The translations under genes and the position numbers were made by a program. A stretch of 64,000 nt of DNA, from the NCBI RefSeq assembly GCF_031457495.1, contig NZ_JAVDWM010000001.1:3212001-3276000 (forward strand), read 5' to 3'. The DNA comes from Sphingopyxis sp. BE259. Its GTDB lineage: Bacteria; Pseudomonadota; Alphaproteobacteria; Sphingomonadales; Sphingomonadaceae. Below the pieces are notes generated by a model, which saw nothing but the letters and a program-made list of their open reading frames with translations, did no database searches and was not told where the DNA came from. Shown one piece after another: positions 1 through 8,775 of the stretch (position 1 is its first letter; the number at the start of each line of letters is the position of its first letter).

Positions 1-1
1 C

Positions 2-628
2 TTTGGCGCCGGGATCCTGTTTTTTCCGATCAGCTATGTGATCGGCGACGTGCTGACCGAAGTTTACGGCTATGCCCGGGCGCGGCGGGTGATCTGGGCC
101 GGGTTCGGGGCGCTGATCTTCATGGCGGTGATGAGCTGGATCGTGCTGGCCATGCCGCCCGCGCAGGATTGGTGGTGCAGCGGCACCGAAAGCCTGACGT
201 TGAAATCGGGCGAAGCCAGCGGCACCGGCGCCGTGTGCCAGGCGACCTACGACAGCGTGTTCGGCAGCGCCTGGCGCATTGTGCTGGCGTCGATCGTCGC
301 CTTCTGGGCAGGGGAATTTGTGAACAGTTACGTGCTCGCGCGGATGAAGGTGGCGACGGGCGGGCGGTTCCTGTGGATGCGGACGATCGGATCGACCATC
401 GTCGGACAGGGGATCGACAGCCTGATTTTCTATCCGATCGCTTTCCTGGGCATCTGGGAAACCGAACAGGTGGTGCTGGTGATGGCGACCAACTGGGCAA
501 TGAAGGTCGCGTGGGAAGCGGCGCTGACCCCGGCAACCTATGTCGTGGTGGGCGCGTTGAAGTGCCGCGAAGGTGTCGACGTGTTCGACGAGGGCACCGA
601 TTTCACGCCGTTCGCGGCCAAGGTCTGA
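2..628 (+). CDS. yhhQ: Queuosine precursor transporter, VUT/YhhQ family (5' end outside window)
   Basis: The reading frame is open from base 2, and the first visible residues (FGAGILFFPISYVIGDVLTEVYGY) are family sequence. The gene therefore enters from the left edge, and the GTG at 38 is probably internal. Several hydrophobic segments and the charged GDVLTEVYG and WAGEFVNSY motifs are characteristic of this inner-membrane family, which imports queuine or preQ precursors for tRNA queuosine. The C-terminus (ALTPATYVVVGALK, then a short acidic tail) looks complete. The next gene starts 3 bases after the stop, so the two are probably co-transcribed. Family assignment is firm; the exact substrate is inferred from characterised members. 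Confidence 0.85.
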   Translation, partial: FGAGILFFPISYVIGDVLTEVYGYARARRVIWAGFGALIFMAVMSWIVLAMPPAQDWWCSGTESLTLKSGEASGTGAVCQATYDSVFGSAWRIVLASIVAFWAGEFVNSYVLARMKVATGGRFLWMRTIGSTIVGQGIDSLIFYPIAFLGIWETEQVVLVMATNWAMKVAWEAALTPATYVVVGALKCREGVDVFDEGTDFTPFAAKV

Positions 629-631
629 TCG

Positions 632-1030
632 ATGACGCTGATTGAAATTGCCTCGCTGTTCGAGGAACGGAAGCTCTCGGTCATCGAAGCCAGCGGCCTC
701 GGCAAGGACGCGCTGCATATCTATTTCGGGTTAGCGCTGTTCCTGGCGGTGCGGCTGGTGTGGCGGTGGCGCGGCGGTTGGGTCGTTGCCTGGCTGGCGG
801 TGCTCGCGATGGCGTGCGGCGGCGAATGGCTCGACATGACCGCCGAGCACAGCCGATCAACGATCCAGCCCGACGCGGCGCATTGGCACGACATCTGGAA
901 CACGATGTTCTGGCCGACGGTGCTGCTGGTCATCGGCCGCTGGCTGCAACCGGTGGGAAAGCCGAAAGACGAGACCGCTGATGCGGGGTCGTTAAGCGAG
1001 GACGCCGAGCGCCGCCTCGAACAGGCGTAG
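632..1030 (+). CDS. Small membrane protein of unknown function
   Basis: A 132-residue protein with an amphipathic N-terminus and three likely membrane segments (about residues 32-46, 52-66 and 88-104), followed by a polar, acidic C-terminal tail. I do not recognise a named family. The ATG is 3 bases downstream of the transporter stop, which suggests translational coupling. Its 3' end overlaps the convergent purQ by 39 bases, so the last dozen residues share DNA with the end of purQ. Some gene finders may shorten or drop it, but the position and hydrophobic pattern support a real gene. Confidence 0.6.
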   Translation: MTLIEIASLFEERKLSVIEASGLGKDALHIYFGLALFLAVRLVWRWRGGWVVAWLAVLAMACGGEWLDMTAEHSRSTIQPDAAHWHDIWNTMFWPTVLLVIGRWLQPVGKPKDETADAGSLSEDAERRLEQA

Positions 1031-1657
1031 CCCGTCGGTGCCGCCGTGGGCGCGGTCGATCGCGCGCTCGGGGTGCGGCATCATGCCGAGCACATTGCCC
1101 GCGTCGTTGAGCACGCCCGCAATGTCGCGCGCCGACCCGTTGACGCTGCCCGTGTAGCGGAATGCGACGCGGCCTTCGCTCTCGATACGATCGAGCGTCG
1201 CGGCATCGGCGAAATAATTGCCGTCATGATGCGCGACCGGGATGTTGATCATCTCGCCCGCCTGATAGCTGGCGGTGAACAGAGATTGGCTGTTCTCGAC
1301 GGTCAGCTCCACGGTGCGACAGACGAAGTTGAGCCCGGCGTTACGCATCAGCGCGCCGGGCAGCAACTGCGCCTCGGTCAGCACCTGAAAGCCGTTACAC
1401 ACCCCCAACACCGGCACGCCGCGACCCGCGGCATCGGCCACCGCGCGCAGGATCGGCGAGCGCGCCGCCATCGCGCCCGAACGCAGATAGTCGCCATAGG
1501 AAAAGCCGCCAGGCAGCGCGATGAAATCGGTTCCCACGGGCAGGTCGGTGTCGCGGTGCCACACCATCGCGGGGGCTTGGCCGGTAACCTGTTCGAGCGC
1601 GACCGCCATGTCGCGGTCGCAGTTCGAGCCGGGAAAGACGATGACAGCGGTCTTCAT
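992..1657 (-). CDS. purQ: Phosphoribosylformylglycinamidine synthase, glutaminase subunit
   Basis: Class I glutamine amidotransferase subunit of the multi-subunit FGAM synthase (PurL-PurQ-PurS) of purine synthesis; it frees ammonia from glutamine in the cytoplasm. The nucleophile is Cys87 in the VLGVCNGFQ elbow, and the catalytic His195 and Glu197 lie in MPHPERA. The N-terminus ([13 protein letters not shown]) is typical. At 221 residues it has the normal length for the stand-alone form. It follows purS by 15 bases in the same direction and overlaps the upstream neighbour gene tail to tail. purC lies 7.8 kb away on the same strand. Confidence 0.97.
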   Translation of the reverse strand: MKTAVIVFPGSNCDRDMAVALEQVTGQAPAMVWHRDTDLPVGTDFIALPGGFSYGDYLRSGAMAARSPILRAVADAAGRGVPVLGVCNGFQVLTEAQLLPGALMRNAGLNFVCRTVELTVENSQSLFTASYQAGEMINIPVAHHDGNYFADAATLDRIESEGRVAFRYTGSVNGSARDIAGVLNDAGNVLGMMPHPERAIDRAHGGTDGLRLFEAALGVLA

Positions 1658-1672
1658 GGATCGCGGCTCCTG

Positions 1673-1903
1673 TTACGGGCGTTCGATGCGGTAGTTTTCG
1701 ATCACCGTGTTGGCGAGCAGCTTGGCGCACATCGCGTCGAGATCGGCATCGCTGGTGCCGTCGGCGACGTCGAGTTCGATGAAACGGCCGGCGCGCACGT
1801 CGGCCACCCCGGCAAACCCCAGCCCTTCGAGTGCATGATGGATCGCCTTGCCCTGCGGGTCGAGCACCCCCGGCTTGAGCGTCACATAGACATTCACTTT
1901 CAT
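1673..1903 (-). CDS. purS: Phosphoribosylformylglycinamidine synthase subunit PurS
   Basis: A 76-residue protein with the standard PurS start (MKVNVYVTLKPGVLDPQGKA) and the central HALEGLGF and FIELDV segments. PurS dimers bridge PurL and PurQ and help pass ammonia between them. It is the first gene of a purS-purQ pair, with 15 bases between stop and start. The presence of PurS implies a small-type PurL elsewhere in the genome. Confidence 0.96.
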   Translation of the reverse strand: MKVNVYVTLKPGVLDPQGKAIHHALEGLGFAGVADVRAGRFIELDVADGTSDADLDAMCAKLLANTVIENYRIERP

Positions 1904-2020
1904 CGGGGCAGACCTTTGCTGGGCGGGGTGCGGGAGGATGGCCGCGCCTATGCCCGCGAATCACTTTGGGAGCAAGGGGCCGGGGGCGCGGGTAGCGGCG
2001 AAAAATCGCGCTGTTCGGAT

Positions 2021-2060
2021 TGCGAACCAGTCGCATCTTTCCTGTTGCGAATCGCTCGCA
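2021..2060. promoter_or_regulatory. Twin TGCGA-N5-TCGCA palindromes upstream of bfd (Fur-like candidate operator)
   Basis: Two copies of TGCGA-N5-TCGCA (2021-2035 and 2046-2060) start 25 bases apart and end 37 bases before the bfd start codon. Both have perfect 5-base arms with different spacers (ACCAG and ATCGC), which points to a dimeric repressor site rather than a random repeat. The spacing and gene context (iron storage) fit an iron-responsive Fur-family site, but the regulator is inferred. Confidence 0.55.
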
Positions 2061-2097
2061 CTATCCCTACATCCAACTTGTTGAGAAGGATTCGCAC

Positions 2098-2271
2098 ATG
2101 GTCGTCTGTGTCTGCAACGCAATAAGGGAAAGCCAGCTGCGCGATGTCGCGCGGACAGGCCAATTGCGCTGTGCCAAGGCCGCCTACGCGCAATTGGGTC
2201 GCAAACCCAAGTGCGGGCAATGCCTGCCTTTCGCTCGCAATATCATCAGCGACGTCGCCGCGACCGCCTGA
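2098..2271 (+). CDS. bfd: Bacterioferritin-associated ferredoxin
   Basis: A 57-residue [2Fe-2S] protein with the cluster ligands Cys4, Cys6, Cys39 and Cys42 (VCVCNAIRES and KPKCGQC). Bfd docks on bacterioferritin and delivers electrons so that stored Fe3+ can be released. I chose the ATG at 2098 because it gives the canonical N-terminus; the longer frame from 2020 would add an unrelated leader running through the upstream operators. It lies 99 bases before bfr on the same strand. The twin palindromes upstream suggest iron-dependent control. Confidence 0.93.
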   Translation: MVVCVCNAIRESQLRDVARTGQLRCAKAAYAQLGRKPKCGQCLPFARNIISDVAATA

Positions 2272-2300
2272 TTTTTCTTGGTTTTCCGCCATTTTTGACC

Positions 2301-2330
2301 TTGGCCTGATGGGCCCGGGGCGCGTATAAT
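2301..2330 (+). promoter_or_regulatory. Predicted sigma-70 promoter for bfr
   Basis: A perfect TATAAT (2325-2330) sits 18 bases after TTGGCC (2301-2306), about 40 bases upstream of the bfr start codon. The surrounding DNA is very G+C-rich, so a consensus -10 here is unlikely by chance. It implies bfr can be transcribed separately from bfd. Confidence 0.6.
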
Positions 2331-2370
2331 GCGCCCATTCCATTCCAAGATTACATGACGGGACTACATC

Positions 2371-2853
2371 ATGAAGGGCGACGAAAAAGTCATCGATTTT
2401 CTGAACGAGGCGCTCAAGAACGAGCTGACCGCGATCAACCAATATTGGCTGCACTATCGGATGCTCGACAATTGGGGCGTCGCGAAGCTCGCCAAATTCG
2501 AACGCGAAGAGTCGATCGACGAGATGAAGCACGCCGACCAGCTCGCCGACCGCATCCTGTTTTTGGGCGGGCTGCCCAATTTCCAGATGCTCGGGCGGCT
2601 GCGCGTCGGAGAGACGGTCGAGGAAATCCTCAAGGCCGACTTGGCGCTCGAGGAAGAAGCGATCCCGTTGCTCAAAGATGCCGTCGCCCACAGCGAGAGC
2701 GTTCGCGACTATGTCAGCCGCGACCTGTTCGGGTCGATCCTGGCGAGCGAAGAACATCATGTCGACGAGCTGGAAAAGCAGTTCGAGATGATCGAGCGGA
2801 TGGGGATCGAGAATTACATCCAGCTGCAATCAAAGTCGGTCCACGACGACTGA
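2371..2853 (+). CDS. bfr: Bacterioferritin
   Basis: Subunit of the 24-mer haem-containing iron storage shell. All ferroxidase residues are at the usual positions: Glu18, Glu51, His54, Glu94, Glu127 and His130. The haem ligand Met52 is present, so this is a true haem-binding, ferroxidase-active subunit. The length of 160 residues is normal. It has its own TATAAT promoter and a strong rho-independent terminator (2971-2998). Bfd, encoded just upstream, is its reductase partner for iron release. Confidence 0.97.
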   Translation: MKGDEKVIDFLNEALKNELTAINQYWLHYRMLDNWGVAKLAKFEREESIDEMKHADQLADRILFLGGLPNFQMLGRLRVGETVEEILKADLALEEEAIPLLKDAVAHSESVRDYVSRDLFGSILASEEHHVDELEKQFEMIERMGIENYIQLQSKSVHDD

Positions 2854-2862
2854 ACTCGATAC

Positions 2863-2950
2863 GTCGCCCCCGCGCAGGCGGGGGCCGCTATCGTTTTGCT
2901 CAGCACTGCGGGACAAGGTCGATGGCGGCCCCCGCCTGCGCGGGGGCGAC
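2863..2950. repeat. Inverted repeat, 26-bp perfect arms (family A)
   Basis: Perfect 26-base arms at 2863-2888 and 2925-2950 separated by 36 bases. The same element with one changed base pair occurs at 43656-43745. It lies between the bfr stop and its terminator, so it would be transcribed as a long hairpin. Confidence 0.9.
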
Positions 2951-2970
2951 GGAGAACATATCATATTCCG

Positions 2971-2998
2971 GAGGCGCTTTCGAGCGCCTCTTTTTTTC
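2971..2998 (+). terminator. Rho-independent terminator after bfr
   Basis: An 8-base-pair stem (GAGGCGCT / AGCGCCTC) with a TTCG tetraloop is followed directly by seven T residues. Confidence 0.93.
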
Positions 2999-3144
2999 CT
3001 TGCACTTGCGATTAATTCTCAATAGCAAGATCGAGCAGTCCCCTCCTGCCGGCCGCACCAAATTTGAAGCGATGCTTCAAAGCGGCCGGCATCTTTTTGG
3101 GTAGCCGACCCGCAGGACTGCAAAGGCCGGGAGACGATAGAGCC

Positions 3145-3564
3145 ATGCAAAGCAGCATCCTGATCCGGCAATTGGCCCAGCAGCCGCTGATCCGCGACCT
3201 GTCGGTCGAAGCCGCGCAGGCGGTGCTGGCGCTGCGCTATTGCATCGTCTGCCGCCGCAGCGACCGCGACCCAATGCCCGAGCTGGAGCGGCGCTGGGGC
3301 AATATCCTGGCCGCGCGCCGCTACCGGCTGGTCGTCGAGGCGATCGGCCACAGCTGGCCAGACCCCTTTGCCGTCGCCCCGCCCTGCTGCCCGCGCGCCA
3401 GTTTCGACGAGGCGCTGCTGGCCGACATGGTGACCGCCGCGGCGCACGGCAATCGGGTCCAATTCGACTGGCTGACCGCCGAGATGCTGGGCAGCGACGC
3501 CCGCGAAATGATCTTTGTCGCGCTCGAGAATTTCATCCGCGCCCGGACGCCGGGCCGGGTTTAA
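3145..3564 (+). CDS. Conserved-looking hypothetical protein
   Basis: A 139-residue, mostly helical soluble protein with no recognised motif. It is moderately rich in Arg and has Cys residues at CIVC (about residue 33) and PPCC (about 77). I chose the ATG at 3145 because GGGAG lies about 10 bases upstream; a further ATG at 3064 would add 27 poorly ordered residues read through a repeat-like GCTTCAAA stretch. It follows the bfr terminator and stands alone, with a repeat behind it. Confidence 0.6.
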   Translation: MQSSILIRQLAQQPLIRDLSVEAAQAVLALRYCIVCRRSDRDPMPELERRWGNILAARRYRLVVEAIGHSWPDPFAVAPPCCPRASFDEALLADMVTAAAHGNRVQFDWLTAEMLGSDAREMIFVALENFIRARTPGRV

Positions 3565-3608
3565 GTGACGTCGGCTTTGGGGTGGGAAGCGGACATTCCC
3601 CACCCCTC

Positions 3609-3697
3609 GTCACCCCGGACTTGATCCGGGGTCCATGAGGCCTTGCACCGGCCTATGCCGAGACGGCGGATGGATCCCGGATCAAGTCCGGGATGAC
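3609..3697. repeat. Inverted repeat, 27-bp near-perfect arms (family B)
   Basis: Arms at 3609-3635 and 3671-3697, built around GACTTGATCCGG and its complement. The same element is present at 51200-51269. It lies between two convergent genes. Confidence 0.88.
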
Positions 3698-3739
3698 GAC
3701 AGTATATCCGTAATCGGTCGTTGGCGGACGCTTCGATTT

Positions 3740-6634
3740 CTACTTCCCCGCCTTGTCACTCACCGCCTTGATCACCAGCGCCTTGTCATCGATCAAATAG
3801 CGCCGCGCCAACGCTTGCAACTCTGCCGGGGTCGCGGCCTCGACTTCACCAATCCCCTTACGGCTTCGGTCAAGCCGGTCGGCCTGGCTTGTCGCTTCGG
3901 CGACATAGTTCAGCCAATAGGCGTTTTCGCGGCGCGACTTGGTCATCGCCTCGACGAGCGGCTTGCGCGCGCGGTCGAGCAGATCGGCATCGACGGGCGC
4001 ATCGCGCAGTTCTTTCGCAATGGCAAAGATCGCGGCGCGCGTGGTCGTCAGATCCTTGTAATCGACATTGCTCGCGGCAAAAACATGCCCATAGCCTGGA
4101 AACTCGTCTGACAGGCTGGCGGCGGCGCCGGGGCTGTAGCTTTCGCCGAGCTTTTCGCGCAGTTCCTCGGTCAGTTTCAATTGCATCACCCGGGCCAGCA
4201 GGTTGAGCCGCATCGCCTGACCCAGATCGCTGTCGTCGCGGGCGGGCCAATAGACGCGCAGCTCAGCCTGTTCGGCCGGCCCCTTGTGGATTAGCGTCCG
4301 CTCGCTCTGATCGGTCGCATATTCACGCACCCGCGCGTCGGCGCGCGGATCAAAGGCGGCGCGGCGTTCGGGGAGCGCCCCGAAGGTCGCGGCGATCGCA
4401 GCGATCGCCGCGACCTCATCAATGTCGCCGACGACGCCGATTTCGATCGCGCCATTGGCGAAGCTATCGGCAACCACCGGTTTCAGCTGCGCCCAGTCGA
4501 GCGCCATCAGCTTGGCGAGCGACGGGGTTTGCGAACGCGGATCGTCGTTGGCGAGGATGCCCCCCACGTCGCGGCCTATGACCGCCGCCGGGGTCGCGTC
4601 GTTCCCGGCATATTGCTGCGGCAGCACGCGGCGGATCAGCGCCAGCCCGTCAGCGCGATAGCCCGGATGGGTCAAGTAGGCGGCCATCAGCTTGGCCTGA
4701 AGCCCGAAATCTTCGGGAGAGGTCAGTGCGCTGCCGCCGAACGCATCGGTGGCATTGCCGAAGCTGGGGCTGACGGTCTTGCCGGCCAGGATCGAGCGCA
4801 GTTCGTCAAGGCTATGCGCTTCGAGCCCGCCGAGCATGAGCGAGCCGGCCAACGACACTCTGGTCGGATCGTCGCGCGTCGCGAGCAGATTTCCGCCGTC
4901 GACGCGAAGCGAGAGCAGGACGCGGTCCTTCTGGAAATCGGTCTGCTTGATATTGAGCATGACATTGTTGGCAAAGCGGATGCGGCGGATGCCCAAATCC
5001 TCGACCCGCTCGTCGCGGACGATTTTGCCAGGCTTGCCGAAATTGTCATAGGCAAAAGCCGCATTGGCAGCCTGCGTCGGCGCCGCGACCGCGACCTGCG
5101 CCGAAGCGCGCAAGGCGCCGAGGATCGCGTCGGTGCCGCCCTCGATCGGCGTCTTTGCCGATACCCGGGCCAATGGGGCGCTGAAGCCGTCCATCCGCTT
5201 GCGGAACGCCGCGGTGACCGCCGCGGCGCTCAGCGACGGAGCGGTCGCCTCGAACAGCGCCTGCGACGTTTCCGGCCGAACAAAGACGAAATCGCCCTTT
5301 GCGGCCATGATCAATGCGTCGGCCAGCGCATCGCTGCGCCGCGTGGTCACCCCGGCGACGGCGTTTTTGAACGCGGTGCGGCGGTTCGCCAGTTGCTCGT
5401 CAACCTCGGCCTGGGTGAAGCCATGTTCGATGGCGCGGCGCTGCTCCTGTTCGATCAGCGCCAGCGCTTCTTTCCACGCCCCCTCTTTCGCAACCGCGCC
5501 GACGGTGACCTGGTCAAACACCTTCCAGCCACCCGCTTCGGCGAAATAGCCCGCCAGGATCGGCGAATCCTCGTTCAGCGCGATCTTGGCCAGTCGGCGG
5601 CTGACGATCGCCTCGCCGACGTCTTCGGCCAGGGTGCGGGCGCGCTTGGCCTTGGTATCGGCTTCGTCGACCCATGGCTTGAAGGCCGCCAGCGTCACCG
5701 AGTCCTGAATGGCGGGGTCGATGAAATCGTCGGCTGCGGCCGCGCGTTTATAATCGACTGTGCCAATGTCGGGATCGGCGCCCGCCGGGCCGCGGCCCTG
5801 CCAGTCGCCGAAACGCGCCTTGATCTTGGCCTCGACCGCCGCCGGATCGAAATCGCCGACCATGACCAGTGTCGCCCGTTCGGGGCGGTAATAGCGGTCG
5901 TACAGGTCGCGGATGCGCGCCGCGGGCGCGGTGCGGATGACCGCTTCGGTGCCGACCGGAAGCCGGTCGGCGACGTGCATGCCTTTCATCTGGAAATCGA
6001 GCTGGTCGATCACGTTACGCAATTGATAGGTGTCGCGCGCGCGGCGTTCGGACAGGATGATGCCGCGTTCGCGATCGACCGCGGCGGGATCGATTTTCAG
6101 CTCGCTGCCGGTTTCGCGCATCAGCATCAAACCGGTGTCGACCAGATCGTCCGACGCATTGGGCAGGTCGAGTTGATAGACGGTCTCGTCGAAATTGGTC
6201 ACTGCATTGGTATCGGCGCCGAACGCCAGCCCCTTGCGTTCGAGCAGCTTGATCATCTCGCCCTCGGGCACGTTGGTCGAACCGTTGAACGCCATATGTT
6301 CGAGGAAATGGGCGAGGCCGCGCTGGTCGTCCGCCTCGGCAAAGCTGCCGACGTCGAAGCGCATCCGCAGGACGACGCTGTCCTTGGGCGTGCTGTTTTT
6401 CAGCAGCGCATATTTCATCCCGTTGGGCAGCACACCAAAGACGATGTTAGGATCGACAGGCACATCGCTGGCGGCGAAATTCCACGCCTTGGCGGCGGCG
6501 GTCTGCGGGTTGGTTGCGGTGGCTGTAGCGGCCGGGACCGGCGCGCCCTGAGCATGGGCCGGCGCGGCGGTGGCGGCGAGAAGGACAAGGGGCGACAGGG
6601 CGGTCGAAGCACGCCGGACAAGGGATTTGGTCAT
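3740..6634 (-). CDS. Exported M16 (pitrilysin-type) zinc metallopeptidase
   Basis: A 964-residue two-half M16 protease. Residues 1-28 are a signal peptide ending AHA-Q, so it acts in the periplasm or is lipid-free exported. The inverted zinc motif HFLEH is at 109-113 and the third ligand, Glu189, follows exactly 76 residues later in DRERGIILSE. The second half is the inactive substrate-binding M16 repeat with the usual LREKLGESYSP segment near the C-terminus. I chose the ATG at 6634 because it begins the signal peptide; the frame stays open upstream into the diguanylate cyclase gene, but those residues are out of character. Substrates are probably short peptides. Confidence 0.9.
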   Translation of the reverse strand: MTKSLVRRASTALSPLVLLAATAAPAHAQGAPVPAATATATNPQTAAAKAWNFAASDVPVDPNIVFGVLPNGMKYALLKNSTPKDSVVLRMRFDVGSFAEADDQRGLAHFLEHMAFNGSTNVPEGEMIKLLERKGLAFGADTNAVTNFDETVYQLDLPNASDDLVDTGLMLMRETGSELKIDPAAVDRERGIILSERRARDTYQLRNVIDQLDFQMKGMHVADRLPVGTEAVIRTAPAARIRDLYDRYYRPERATLVMVGDFDPAAVEAKIKARFGDWQGRGPAGADPDIGTVDYKRAAAADDFIDPAIQDSVTLAAFKPWVDEADTKAKRARTLAEDVGEAIVSRRLAKIALNEDSPILAGYFAEAGGWKVFDQVTVGAVAKEGAWKEALALIEQEQRRAIEHGFTQAEVDEQLANRRTAFKNAVAGVTTRRSDALADALIMAAKGDFVFVRPETSQALFEATAPSLSAAAVTAAFRKRMDGFSAPLARVSAKTPIEGGTDAILGALRASAQVAVAAPTQAANAAFAYDNFGKPGKIVRDERVEDLGIRRIRFANNVMLNIKQTDFQKDRVLLSLRVDGGNLLATRDDPTRVSLAGSLMLGGLEAHSLDELRSILAGKTVSPSFGNATDAFGGSALTSPEDFGLQAKLMAAYLTHPGYRADGLALIRRVLPQQYAGNDATPAAVIGRDVGGILANDDPRSQTPSLAKLMALDWAQLKPVVADSFANGAIEIGVVGDIDEVAAIAAIAATFGALPERRAAFDPRADARVREYATDQSERTLIHKGPAEQAELRVYWPARDDSDLGQAMRLNLLARVMQLKLTEELREKLGESYSPGAAASLSDEFPGYGHVFAASNVDYKDLTTTRAAIFAIAKELRDAPVDADLLDRARKPLVEAMTKSRRENAYWLNYVAEATSQADRLDRSRKGIGEVEAATPAELQALARRYLIDDKALVIKAVSDKAGK

Positions 6635-6677
6635 GCCCGCCGGTGTGGCCGCCGCCCTGCGGGCGGTCAAGCCACGC

Positions 6678-7823
6678 TTATGCGACCCAGCCGATGCTTT
6701 CGACCGGCGACGTCTGGGCGCGACCGACAGCCTTGGCAGCATAGAGCGCGGCGTCGGCGACCTCACACAGCTGGCGGGCGGTTTCGCCATGATCGGGCCA
6801 CCGCGCGGTGCCGACGCTGGCGCCGACGCGGATCGGGCGCCCGTGAATGCGATAGGGCGCGGCGAGCGCCGCCAGCACATGATCGGCGAGCGAGGTTTCC
6901 AGCAATGGCGATCCGGCGGGCGCGAGGATGGCAAATTCGTCGCCGCCCTGCCGCGCCACCATCGCATGCGGGCCGCAAGCGCGGCGCAGGCGCTCGGCGA
7001 TTTCGCACAGCAACAGATCGCCGACGGCATGACCATGCTGATCGTTGACCGGTTTGAACCCGTTAAGGTCGAGCAGCGCGATGGCGAACGGGCTGGATTC
7101 GTCCGCCTTCGCAATCTCTTCCTCGATCCGCAGGTCGAATTCGCGGCGATTGGCGAGGCCGGTCAATGGATCGGTGTGCGCCAGATCGCGCATTTGCCGC
7201 TGCAATTCGAGCAGGGCGATGACCTGGCCGTGCTGCTGGATCACCATGCGGAACAGGAACAGGGTCGCGATCACCAGGCTGGTGCCCGCAGCGATTTCCG
7301 CCGGATGCCCCGACGTCAGCATCAGCAGTGCGACCGGGCCCAATCCGACCCCGAGGTTGAGGAAGGTCGCAAAGCGGATCGACGACAGGCAATAGGCGGT
7401 CGCGAGCGACCCCATCGCCATGATCATCGCATAATAGCTGTGCGTTGCCGCCGGCGCGGCGAGCCAGTTGGTCACCGTCCACACGCTGCACATCAATCCG
7501 GTGATGCCCGATACCCAGCTCGATTCGCGGATCATCCGCCGCGCACGGCGCGGGCTCATCCGCCGTCCGCGATTGTGGACCAGGAACAGGAAACCCAGGA
7601 TGCCGACGACGAACAGAATGACCGGAAACCCGATACGGATCATCGGATGGACCGTCGCCGCCCCGGCATAGATCGCGGTCGGCGTCGTCGCCGCCAGCAT
7701 CAGGAACAGCATCGGGGTCAGCGTTTCGATGCGGTTGGCGCGCAAAACCGCGACGTCGTCGCGGATCGCGTCCGGCACCGGCGGAAAAATCCGCGTGATC
7801 ACGCTGTGAACGACCCCCGTCAT
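6678..7823 (-). CDS. Membrane-anchored diguanylate cyclase (GGDEF)
   Basis: A 381-residue protein with about six hydrophobic segments in residues 35-195 and a GGDEF domain behind DPLTGLANRREFD. The active-site GGDEF is intact at 293-297, so it should make c-di-GMP from two GTP. The product-inhibition RxxD site is missing (the aligned residues are G-P-H-A). The membrane part does not match a sensor domain I can name. It lies 43 bases upstream of the M16 gene on the same strand, probably a separate unit. Confidence 0.9.
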   Translation of the reverse strand: MTGVVHSVITRIFPPVPDAIRDDVAVLRANRIETLTPMLFLMLAATTPTAIYAGAATVHPMIRIGFPVILFVVGILGFLFLVHNRGRRMSPRRARRMIRESSWVSGITGLMCSVWTVTNWLAAPAATHSYYAMIMAMGSLATAYCLSSIRFATFLNLGVGLGPVALLMLTSGHPAEIAAGTSLVIATLFLFRMVIQQHGQVIALLELQRQMRDLAHTDPLTGLANRREFDLRIEEEIAKADESSPFAIALLDLNGFKPVNDQHGHAVGDLLLCEIAERLRRACGPHAMVARQGGDEFAILAPAGSPLLETSLADHVLAALAAPYRIHGRPIRVGASVGTARWPDHGETARQLCEVADAALYAAKAVGRAQTSPVESIGWVA

Positions 7824-7923
7824 GTCCTTCGGATAACCAGCGTGAGTAAAGTATCAGTTAAGTATGTGAATCGCGCCTTATCATCTACTTGGCCGACATG
7901 ATGTTGGCAGATGGCACCGTAAG

Positions 7924-8760
7924 TTAACCTTGACCGGCGACGGCCGTGCCATCTGTGTGGGCGCTGGGCGCGGCCCCAATGTCGTCTTGGTCGCGGCGAA
8001 ACGGATACAGCAGTTGCCGGGCGTAGGTGGCCGGGACATCGTCATCGATGCCATAACGCGTCGGCATCGCATCGCGCCGCATATGGGCGGTGCCAAAGAT
8101 GACGTCCCAGATTGGAAACTGGGCGGAAAAATTGCGGTTCCACGCCTCCGGATGATCGGCATGATGCCAATGATGGAAACAGGGCGACGCAAAAACCCAG
8201 TGCAAGGGACCGAAACCGATCCGCAGATTGGCGTGCAGCATCAGCGAATGCCATTGATACAATAGGAAGAAAATCGCGATCGCGCCGTCCGCAAAGCCGA
8301 GCGCAAAGACCGGGGCGATCGAGGCGCCCTTGGTCAGGATCTGGTCGACCGGGTGGACGCGGTGCGCGGCCAGCCAGTCGAGTTCCTCGATGCTGTGATG
8401 GATCGCATGAAAACGCCACAGCGTCGGCAGCGTATGGAACAACCGGTGCATCGCATAGAAACACAGGTCGGCGACCAGCATCAGCGCCACGACCTGAAGC
8501 CATAAAGGTTGCTGCGCAACGCTGGCCCGGAATTCAGTCGGCAGCACCGCTTGGCCGACGGCGATCGAACCGGCCGCCACGACCAGCAGGCCGATGCCGA
8601 TCGGGATGCGGTTGAGGATGAAAAAGACCGTGTCGTTGAACCAGCCGCGCCGCAACGGACCCTGGTTCGGGCGCGCGGGCAATAGCCGTTCGAGCGGCAG
8701 AAAGATCAGCGCGATCAGCCAGGCGCTTTGCAGGTCAACCAGTTTCAGCAGGGTATCCAC
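7924..8760 (-). CDS. Sterol desaturase / fatty acid hydroxylase family di-iron membrane enzyme
   Basis: A 278-residue membrane protein with the three histidine boxes of the family: HRLFH (105-109), FHAIHH (117-122) and HHWHH (196-200), plus His176 in MLHANL. These bind a di-iron centre that hydroxylates or desaturates a lipid. The start is GTG at 8760. It lies 15 bases downstream of the methyltransferase gene on the same strand, so the pair is likely an operon acting on a membrane lipid or isoprenoid. The substrate cannot be told from sequence. Confidence 0.87.
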   Translation of the reverse strand: MDTLLKLVDLQSAWLIALIFLPLERLLPARPNQGPLRRGWFNDTVFFILNRIPIGIGLLVVAAGSIAVGQAVLPTEFRASVAQQPLWLQVVALMLVADLCFYAMHRLFHTLPTLWRFHAIHHSIEELDWLAAHRVHPVDQILTKGASIAPVFALGFADGAIAIFFLLYQWHSLMLHANLRIGFGPLHWVFASPCFHHWHHADHPEAWNRNFSAQFPIWDVIFGTAHMRRDAMPTRYGIDDDVPATYARQLLYPFRRDQDDIGAAPSAHTDGTAVAGQG

Positions 8761-8775
8761 CGCCGCGCCGCTCCG

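Noticed and set aside
1904..2020. Purine riboswitch upstream of purS
   Set aside because: No three-way-junction core or terminator pair is visible in the leader of purS on the minus strand.
2021..2060. Start of a CRISPR-like array
   Set aside because: Only two copies with 10-base spacing and palindromic structure; fits an operator pair.
4529..7048. Very long open frame (839 codons) on the plus strand opposite the M16 peptidase
   Set aside because: High-G+C codon use makes the antisense frame open. Its protein is Arg/Gly/Asp-rich with no domain, while the opposite strand has a signal peptide, HxxEH and the M16 repeat.
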